Positions 56,280 to 64,000 of a stretch of 64,000 bases of DNA are shown in pieces. How positions within the stretch are numbered: position 1 is the first letter of the stretch; the number at the start of each line of letters is the position of its first letter. Below the pieces are notes generated by a model that saw nothing but the letters and a program-made list of their open reading frames with translations, had not been told where the DNA came from and did no database searches. Source of the stretch: Silene latifolia (Eukaryota; Streptophyta; Magnoliopsida; Caryophyllales; Caryophyllaceae); NCBI RefSeq assembly GCF_048544455.1, contig NC_133538.1, positions 2,616,658-2,680,657 on the forward strand, in the 5' to 3' direction. The translations under genes and the position numbers were made by a program.

Positions 56280-59200
56280 CTTGGGGTTCTGGAATGTTCG
56301 AGGTATGAATAAGACTAGTAAGCAGAATGAAATAAAATGGTTTCTCAACCACAATAAAGTAGGTTTATTTGGTTTATTGGAAACTAAGGTTAAGTCTATA
56401 AATTGGAATAAAGTTAGGAGTAGCCTATGTGAGGATTGGTCTGTATGCACTAATTCCAGTTGTCACAAAGGTGGTAGGATTTGGTTGATTTGGGATCCTG
56501 GTATGTTTGTGGTGACTGTTCAGGAGGTTACTGCTCAATGTATTCATGCTCAGATCCTGGATAGGGGAAGGAATATATCTTTTTGGCTGACTATGATATA
56601 TGGCTTGAATAAACCAGCTGAGAGAGACAGTCTCTGGCAAAGTCTTAGGAAGTATCATCATAGCATTAGGGGGCCTTGGATAACTTGTGGGGATTTTAAT
56701 GCTGTGATGGATATTGATGAAAGAATTGGTGGAGCACCTGTTACTTTGCTTGACATTAATCCTCTCAAACAGCTGGTGCAGGGGTGTGAATTGTATGAGC
56801 TTAAGGGATGTTGAATGCTTTTCCTGAAAGCTATGCAAATTTCCTTCCTGAAGGTTTATTTGATCATTGCCCATGCCTTATTAACTTTGAGGAAGCAATT
56901 CATAATAGGAAGATGCCTTTTAAATATTTCAATATGTGGGCTAGTGCACCTAACTTTCTGGAAACTGTTCAAAATAGTTGGGAACCTGAAGTTAGGGGCA
57001 ATGCTATGTTTAATGTGGTGACAAAACTCAAAAGATTGAAAAAAGATTTGAAGGCACTGAACAAGGAACAGTTTAGTGACATTGAGAATCTTACTCGTGT
57101 TGCTGAGATGTCTTTGGAGCACTATCAAACCTTGCTCAGGGAGGATCCTCTTAATGAGAGGGTGTGCCAGGCTGAGAGTGAGTGTGCCAAAGAGGTCAGA
57201 ATGCTACAACAGGCTAGGAATGATTACTTACAACAGAAAGGTAAAATCTCATGGGCTTTGGATGGTGATGAAAACTCAGCTGTTTTTCATTCCAGTATTA
57301 AAAAGAGAAGGAGGAAAAATAAAGTTTTCCAGGTGAAAGACATGGGGGGCAAGTTATGCTCTAAAAATGAGGAGATAAAGCAGGCTTTTGAGGAGTTTTA
57401 TATCTCTCTGTTGGGCACCTCTCTGCCAGTTTCTCAGGTGAACAAGAAGATTGTCCAGTCAGGGCCATGCCTTACAATGCACCATTGTGAGGTCTTGATG
57501 GAGCCTGTTACTGGGGAAGAGATTAGAAGAGCTATGTTCTCCATTCCAGGGACTAAGGCCCCTGGTCCTGATGGTTACAGCAGTCAGTTCTTCAAAGATT
57601 GCTGGCCCATTGTGGGGCAGGAGGTTATAACAGCTGTTCAGAATGTGTTCAGGTCAGAGCAGCTACTTAGGCAGTATAATAATACTATTCTCACTCTTGT
57701 GCCCAAAGTAGAGATCCCTGAGTCAGTCTTATAGTTTCGCCCTATAGCATGTTGTAATACTATCTACAAGTGTGTTTCCAAGGTGATTTGCAACAGGCTG
57801 AGTAGAGTGCTCCCAGATATTGTCAATCCTTCCCAGAGTGCCTTTGTTCAGGGGAGAGATATTGTAGGCAATATACTTATATGCCAGGACCTTATCAGGT
57901 TATACAAGAGGAAAAATTGTTCACCCAGAATGTTGATGAAGCTAGATCTTCAAAAGGCGTATGATAGTATTGAGTGGGGTTTTGTGGAGGGAATGTTGAG
58001 AGCACTTAAGTTCCCTCAGCATATGATAACTCTGCTTATGAATTGCATCACCACTCCATCTTTCTCTATTGCTTTAAATGGGGAGGTTTTTGGGTTCTTC
58101 CCAGGCAAGCGTGGATTGAGGCAGGGAGACCCTTTATCCCCCTTGATCTTTACCCTGTGCCTAGAGTATTTGAGTAGAACTTTGATGGTAACCCAGAGGC
58201 ATCCAAAGTTCAAGTTTCACCCCCTTTGTAAAAGAATTGAGCTTTCCCACTTATGCTTTGCTGATGATTTGATTCTTTTTTGCAAAGGAGAAAGGGCCTC
58301 TATTGAGTTGTTGTTGCAAGCTTTTAAGTTCTTTTCCAAGGCTTCTGGTTTGAAAATGAATAAGGGGAAATCTAATTACTATTGCAATGGTATGGATGAT
58401 TGGCTGGTTCATGAGATAGGGAGGGTTACTGGTATGAAATTGGATACTGTCCCCTTTAAGTATTTGGGGGTAACATTATCTCCTAAGAGATTATCAATTC
58501 TAGACTGTACTAGGTTGGTTGATAATGTTGTGGATAGGATTCGAGGTATGGGGGCAAAACATCTTTCTTATGCTGGCAGAATGGTTATGATTAGGGCTGT
58601 TCTTAGTACTCTTCACAACTATTGGGCTCGTATATTCATTCTCCCCAAAACTGTGTTGAAAAAGATTGACTCCATATGAAGAGAGTACCTCTGGCATGGG
58701 CACCAAGCTAGTTCTAGTCCAGCTTTAGTTGCTTGGGATCGTGTGTGCAGGGCTAAGAGACAAGGAGGGAGTGGGTTACATAACTTGATGATCTGGAATA
58801 TGGCAGCAGTGGCAAAGTATGTTTGGTGGATTGCGACAAAAGCTGATCACTTGTGGGTTAAGTGGGTGCACGCAATCTATATTAAAGGCAGGAATTGGAA
58901 GGATTATGAACCAACCTCTAATTCGAGTTGGGCTTGGAGAAAGATATGTCAGACAAAAAATACATTCAAGGAGCTCTTACAGCCTGGTTCTGGAGTGATT
59001 GCGTTTTATTCTACTGCTTTGGGATACAAATGGTTACAAGGTCAGGATAATGCTTGTGAGTGGTATCCATGGATCCTTAATACGTGGGTGGTCCCTAAAC
59101 ATGGCTTTATCAGCTGGTTGATGGGTCATAACAGGCTTCTTACTCAAGATAGATTGATGAACATGCAGATTATTCAGTCGAATCTGTGCTATCTCTGTGG

Positions 59201-59555
59201 TTTGCAGCAGGAAAATCATCATCACTTATTCTTTAAGTGTGAGTATAGTAGGAGGTGTTGCAGTTTGGTTGCTGTGTGGTGTGATGAGATGCTACCTGAT
59301 GAAGAGTGCATTCAATGGTGGTGTCAAAAGCGTTACAGGAGTCTCAGCAAGAAGAGAATAGTTGGGATTATTTTGGCAGGCCTGATTTATCATGTGTGGA
59401 TGGCTAGAAACAAATGCAGGGTGGAACAGGCTGTAATTCGTCCAGAACAGCTTGTCAAATTTGTTCAGATAGATGTTTGTAATAGAGTTAAGAAGTTTAA
59501 GACTAAGTGTCAAAAGGCTAATGTTAAAACTTGGTTAGATAAATTTGTTAAGTAA
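56272..59555 (+). pseudogene. LINE-2 ORF2 (endonuclease, RT, zf-RVT), broken
   Basis: ATG 56272: LGFWNVRGMNKTSKQNEIKW, GLFGLLETKVK, WITCGDFNAVMDIDERIGG. At ~56812 a deletion with frame change removes the TW.N...LDR segment of the endonuclease; FLPEGLFDHCPC follows in the new frame. RT: PGPDGYSSQFFKDCW, TAG at 57732-57734 within the ...SVL/FRPIACCNTIYK region, LMKLDLQKAYDSIEWGF, GLRQGDPLSPLIF, catalytic LCFADDLILFCKG. TGA 58677-58679 precedes REYLWHGHQAS (Trp expected). zf-RVT: WVVPKHGFISWLMGHNRLLT and CYLCGLQQENHHHLFFKC. Ends 59555. Confidence 0.92.
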
Positions 59556-59659
59556 CGAAGGAAGTTAGTATTACTATGCCTTCTAATAGTTTGTAATTGG
59601 CGATTATGATCTTTTAATGAGAAGCTTACATTTTCCCAAAAAAAATACATCATCTTTTT

Positions 59660-60080
59660 AATTCTAGGAAAGTATATTATAAAATCTTGCAAGATTATGA
59701 CAAAGATGCTGTATAATATTTTTAATCTCAAAGCTATATTTTACATTAAAGAAAAAAGTTTGATTATCAATCTAACAAAAAATTATAATGTAGAATAATT
59801 AGAAACTTAGATATTTGGATTTGTAGCGAAAAATGCTTTCATTTGAGTAAAAATTTCATATTATTTATTACTTCCTCCCTTCTATGGAATTGTTTACATT
59901 TACCTTTTTTTTCACAAATATTTAAAAAATGGGATATCTCTACTTTTCATATATTTACTTACACAACTACTCTCTTGTAAGACCCTCATATTTCAGCACC
60001 CATCCACCGAAAGGTATAAAAGTAGGCAGAGTATGTGGGTCATTTAATTGATCAAAAAATATCCATATATTGAAACGTAG
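59660..60080. other. Unassigned AT-rich stretch
   Basis: No gene. CTTCCTCCCTTCTATGGAAT at 59873-59892 looks like one end of a Stowaway-type MITE, but I cannot find its partner. Confidence 0.5.
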
Positions 60081-61240
60081 TGTAATACCCCGTATTTTGG
60101 AAGCATTTATAATTGCATATTAATGAATTAATTGTGACGTTTATAATTAATGATAGTGAATAAGAAGGAATGATAGAATAAAATAATAAATAATGGTTGA
60201 GTCGGGGATTAGTTTTGGGCCGTGTATTGGCTATGTAATAGGGCATATTGTACTAAGTTTAATACTAATAATAATAATAGTGATAATTACATAAGAATAA
60301 TTAATAATAATTAATAATAATATAAATAGAGGTTTTCTAATTGCCTTTCTACCAAATATAAATAGAGAAGAGGGAACTTTTCCCTAACTTATTCAATCAT
60401 AGACTGAAATTAATCCACAACAGAGGAGAATAAGAGATCTAGAGAAAGAGGAAGGGAATTAAGATCAAATAATCGGCAAAAGGTAAGACCGTCTCATAAT
60501 TTATTCAATTAATGTTTATATTGCTTTGTACCGAGTTTTAGACCACCGTGCACCACCATACACACAACCCAAGGGACTGTGACTTCGACCATATATTAGC
60601 TTGGACCACCGTGACTTCGCCTGACCTGGGGTGGTTAATTGGGTGGTTTCGTGGTTAGGTCGTGGGTAGCCGTGTGATTAAAATAAGGATTTGAACCCTT
60701 TACGTTGACCGTCGTGGCCTGGGTTGGGGTTAGTTGGTTGTGGGTGGTGGCATCAACACTTGTGGTGGTGATTGGAGGGCTAAAGGTGGAACCTTGGTGG
60801 TGGTGATGGCCGAAAAACGTGAAAACAGGGGAGTTGTGGGTGTTTGTTTGAAACCGTCTTAAGACGGCTACCATGACTGGTGGAGTTGCGACGATGGGAA
60901 GAGGAAGCCACCTCTGGAACCGTCGTGAGTCAGAGGTGGTGTAGGTCCTTATGGTGGTCGTGGTTGAGTATTTAATACACGGTGGATGGGGGTTGTGTTG
61001 GGGAGTGTCCAAACAGGTGGCTCCTAGGGCGTGGGTTTATGGTCTGGTGGTTGGGATCGACGGAGGTCGTGGTGGATGGCTTGGCTCACCGTGGTGGTGG
61101 GTGGTTGACCATGGTGAGGCTCACGGGTATTGACCTTGTGTCGGGGTGGTTTTGGTCGTGGTTTGGGACACGGGCAAGGGTGTTGTCGTAGGTGTTTGGG
61201 GGTTGTGTTAAATTCATTAAGACAGGATTTTATTTCTTAA
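60081..61240 (+). repeat. Ty3/gypsy-like LTR, 5' part, cut by CACTA-3
   Basis: Starts TGTAATACCCCGTATTTT at about 60090, close to the LTR start of element A but on the plus strand. TATAAATAGAG near 60321 and 60357 could be promoter TATA boxes. A GGTGGT-rich, GC-richer region follows (60545-61190). Interrupted at 61241; the remainder should lie beyond the CACTA, outside the window. No second LTR is visible, so solo or full-length status is unknown. Confidence 0.5.
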
Positions 61241-61259
61241 CACTACTACAAAAATAGGC

Positions 61260-61470
61260 TTAGAGAACTGTTGGAATTAACATTACAGAACGCTTTAGAG
61301 GCGTTCTCCAACTCAGTGTTCTCTAAAGCTTAGAGACCTGTTAGAAGAGGCGTTTCGTATTCATAATCATAGAGAACGGCGAAAATGAGCCACAGAGAAC
61401 ACTTGATAAGCGTTCTCTTTTCCTAGTAAAAGAGAACGGTTGGGTAAGCTAATAGTTCTCTATCCCTCTT
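61260..61470. repeat. CACTA-3 subterminal AGAGAACG repeats
   Basis: Eight or so units in both orientations: GAGAACTG, AGAACGCT, GCGTTCTCC, GTTCTCTAAAG, AGAGAACGGC, AGAGAACAC, GCGTTCTCT, AGAGAACGG. Confidence 0.7.
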
Positions 61471-61593
61471 GGCTTTTTAAAAAAAAAAAATATTGATGAT
61501 ATTTGGATAAAATTAATATATTTATTCTCATTAAAATCAAATACCAATTCCAATACACTTGTTTCACAGCCAGAGCCAAAACAACGAGCAAAC

Positions 61594-62502
61594 TAACTAA
61601 GTTCGATTTCCGCGGTCATCAAGTGATCATCAATTTGTACTTTGTCTCCGATTTCTACGGTCATCTTAGCATAGTGCTCACAATCATCTTCAATTGACAC
61701 ATTGGGGTACTTAGCCACAAATGACTTGTAGAGATCCTTGAGGGGCTCACCAGAAATCCTTTGTGACCCATCGTTGTTCTGCAAACATCGCAGTCGGTGA
61801 AGTCCAATAAGTAAACATTCTGTCGCGTTCAAACAAAATCGATCTTAACGAATTTGAAAGGCAACTGAAGCATACCTCTTCGTTGAAGTGTAAGTCATAT
61901 GACTTGTCCTCCTTGTAGAACTCAGATGCAGCAACATCCATCCCAATAACCACTTGCGATAGAGAACTTGTAAAAATAAGCTCACTGAATAAATTTTCTG
62001 TTATCAGATTTGACAAAACTACCACTGACGAGATTATTTATCTTGCCAGTGTATCCAGCCTTCTCAATGGCTGTCAACTCAAGACCTTCCTTGTTCTCCT
62101 GAAGGGTCGAACACAGAATATGATTACAGTGTTCAAAACTAATATCACAAATAAAGACATTAATGAACAAGCAGTTAGTGGTAGTGGCAAACCTGGATAT
62201 TAGGTGCAAAGCCACCCTCATCACCAACACTGGTTGCATTTTGGCCATACTTCTTCTTGATCACACTCTGCAATTTGCACCACAATTCAAAGAACCCATC
62301 AGTACACCGAGCAAAGACATTATATAGTAGTCAAATGAAGTTCATGCGCAATCAATACTGGTTGATCAAAACACGTACATTAGGCATTAATAAACCGAAA
62401 AACAATGTCAGTGAGCCCATAACTCACCTTCTGCTTACACCAACCCCACTCATTCACAGTTCCATCGAGTTGTTGAACCATGAAGTTGTCAATTTCCGTT
62501 TG
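61594..62502 (-). pseudogene. Captured enolase gene fragment with introns, inside CACTA-3
   Basis: Five minus-strand exons match plant cytosolic enolase (2-phosphoglycerate to phosphoenolpyruvate, glycolysis). A 62502-62428: [20 protein letters not shown] then WCKQK. B 62267-62193: [20 protein letters not shown] then PNIQ. C 62098-62042: ENKEGLEL-TAIEKAGYTGK. D 61953-61876: VVIGMDVAASEFYKEDKSYD. E 61778-61594: [20 protein letters not shown] then [18 protein letters not shown]. Introns keep GT and AG borders except the donor after exon C (AT). The exons between A and B that should encode ~80-100 residues are missing. Small deletions remove LK in C, PFDQ-type residues around the SIED metal site, and VG before the second Asp pair in E. 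The last two losses hit active-site metal ligands. Retained introns show DNA-level capture, not retroposition. Confidence 0.85.
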
Positions 62503-63344
62503 CTGAGATCGTACAGAAAGTAACAAAAGGGATACATAATCAATTGCAAAAGACCGGTATTAGGATTAAGTGATTAACCAAGTATGCAAGACAGTACACA
62601 TAAATTACAAAGTAATCACAAAAGAAAGAAGGAATCTACTGAGAACACTTAAATCTGTTGATCTCAAAATAGAGCATATCATCTCGCTGAAATTAAATAT
62701 AATAGTAGAAAATTGCTTGTCCTGAAATATTTGGCAGTTTAGCTACTTGTGGCAAACTCAATAGAGCCTAGAATGGGCGAATTCAGGCCATCCCCAAACC
62801 AAATAAAGCGATTTAAAAGACAACAATACACAACCCAGATCAACAATGAAGCTCATTCAACATGTTTCAGCAATATTCTTCTTTAGATTATCCCAATAAT
62901 CAAACCATAAAGTAATCATAATTCGAATTCTACTCAAAATTCTTAAATTAACATAAACCCTAAGACCAAAATTGATGTCGAAGAGAAGAATAAACTACAA
63001 GCAAGAGCTCAATCTTTTCAAACACTTTTCAAACCCTAACATCAGTGTTGTCTCAATCAATCATCATAAATAAACGATATCATACAAAACAATGTCTGCC
63101 TTGTCCATAATTGTGACCAACTTTGCAGCTTCCTTAATCAATCATTGATTCTCATTTTCTGAACCTGTGAAGGTGTATAACACAGCGGCACTTAGCAGAT
63201 TGTATAATCTTGAATTATACATCTTTGATTCTTTTAAATTATAGGGTGTCATACATTCATGAGGAAGAAAAATGGTGTGAGTAAAAATATATATAGGATA
63301 CTCAAAATAGCACATCAATCATCAGCGGAAAATGACACATTATA
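62503..63344. other. CACTA-3 interior, no gene recognised
   Basis: AT-rich. No further enolase exon or transposase domain that I can identify on either strand. Confidence 0.5.
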
Positions 63345-64000
63345 TGTTAGGTTCATATACCTATTATTAGACTCCTCTAATAGTGAACTAATTAACTTGT
63401 TAATTATATGTTCTTTAGATCTAGTGCATGCATAACAAAATATAAGATTTATAAGAAAAACAATGTTCCTTACATTGATATGTGTTTCGAAATTATGGGC
63501 ACAAGTAAGGTCACCTTCCTTCACTTGTTCTTGAGCTAAATAATGATGGATGATCCTCCTAAGACTCCAAGTATAGAAGCCACTCCAATAAATTGCACCC
63601 AAGATTAATCCCAAAAATTCCTACTAATATTAACTAGATATATAGTAGAAATATTTCCTTAAAAATACTAATGTTCTTGTATTACTACCTCTAGTAATAT
63701 ATATTATAAGTATTAGTATTTGTAGAGAGTTATTTGATATTGCATGTGAGGAAAGTTTAGAGAGAAGAATGAGCAAAACAAGCAAAAACATCAAGTGTCA
63801 AAAATTAGCAAAAATTGCCCATTTTAAGACACCAAAACCGGTGGCCTCAAAGGCATGGGAGAATCTTTCCCATTTGTTTTTTAGCTCTTGTTTAGCATGT
63901 GTAGAGTATAGGGAACAATAGTGTAAGATATAGCATGATTAAAGCTACATATGACAAGTCACAATCATGCTTTAATCCAAACAATTAAAGACAAAAGAGC
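63345..64000 (-). repeat. Copia-type LTR, 3' portion, minus strand, runs off right edge
   Basis: On the minus strand, AGCTCAAGAACAAGTGAAGG, then ACTTGTGCCC and ATATCAATGTAAGGAA, parallels the copia LTR at 43419-43490 in the same order. The LTR would end ...CCTAACA at 63345. No primer-binding site follows, so it is a 3' LTR of an element lying to the right, or a solo LTR. Confidence 0.6.

Larger units (their letters stand above)
54931..59645 (+). mobile_element. LINE-2: L1-like non-LTR retrotransposon
   Basis: Duplication TACATCATCTTTTT at 54917-54930 and 59646-59659. The 3' end is a short A run (59638-59645) after ATTTTCCC. ORF1 at 55023-56279, ORF2 at 56272-59555. Same gene plan and similar 3' end as LINE-1 but clearly diverged. 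Confidence 0.93.
61241..64000. mobile_element. CACTA-3: left end of a third CACTA transposon, right end outside window
   Basis: Terminus CACTACTACAAAAATAGGC at 61241, preceded by TAA (possible 3-bp duplication). Subterminal region 61260-61470 is rich in AGAGAACG/CGTTCTCT units, unlike the ACAACGG family. No TGTAGTAGTG terminus follows before 64000. It encloses enolase fragments and probably the copia LTR at 63345. The end coordinate is the window edge. Confidence 0.75.

Noticed and set aside
59868-59990. Stowaway MITE next to LINE-2
   Set aside because: Only one possible end (CTTCCTCCCTTCTATGG) is visible; no matching inverted end or TA duplication found.
60635-61191. Overlapping frames in the GGTGGT-rich block
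   Set aside because: Low-complexity, mutually overlapping on both strands, no domain.
61594-62502. Functional host enolase gene
   Set aside because: Missing exons, one lost splice donor and deletions at active-site residues; located inside a CACTA terminus.

Overview
The window is plant nuclear DNA: AT-rich, intron-bearing, methylation-worn, and made almost entirely of nested transposable elements. I find no clearly functional host gene, no rRNA or tRNA gene, and nothing bacterial. A large-genome eudicot fits. The style of the LTR families hints at Caryophyllales, but only weakly.

Backbone. One chromovirus-type Ty3/gypsy element on the minus strand (gag start at 27831, primer-binding site at 28597-28611, 5' LTR split between 28612-28778 and 51972-53039) has been invaded at least four times. 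(A) A non-coding, large-LTR element (1-7050, 3' LTR running off the left edge) sits in the end of pol. (B) A second non-coding LTR element (7747-17131) sits inside the integrase. (C) An Athila/Tat-type non-autonomous element (19812-26710, perfect CTCGG target duplication) separates gag from protease. (D) A CACTA transposon (28779-51971, AAA duplication) sits in the 5' LTR. The integrase reading frame resumes on the far side of B, and gag/pol on the far side of C, which proves the nesting.

Second-order nests. Element B contains a 1.7-kb CACTA (11157-12858, CAT duplication) with a small coiled-coil ORF. CACTA D carries a TNP2 transposase missing its catalytic core, a short minus-strand gene resembling an XS domain (SGS3/IDN2 silencing proteins), and a TNPA/ULP1-type gene. 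A Ty1/copia element (37504-51438, GATTT duplication) is inserted downstream of these. That copia has a minus-strand L1-like LINE in its 5' LTR (37937-42743, 20-bp duplication) and a 91-bp Stowaway MITE in its 3' LTR (51252-51342). The deepest path is gypsy > CACTA > copia > LINE.

Right flank. 53040-54916 is mostly unassigned with an RNase-H remnant. 54931-59645 is a second L1-like LINE (plus strand, 14-bp duplication). 60081-61240 is a Ty3/gypsy-like LTR start on the plus strand, cut by a third CACTA end at 61241. That CACTA has a different subterminal motif and carries intron-containing pieces of an enolase gene. The window ends in the minus-strand 3' part of a copia LTR related to the internal copia.

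Most premature stops are C-to-T or G-to-A changes, as expected for methylated, silenced elements. The most unusual features are the XS-like ORF and its repeat-rich divergent promoter, the arrays of CG-centred palindromes in two unrelated LTR elements, and the captured enolase.
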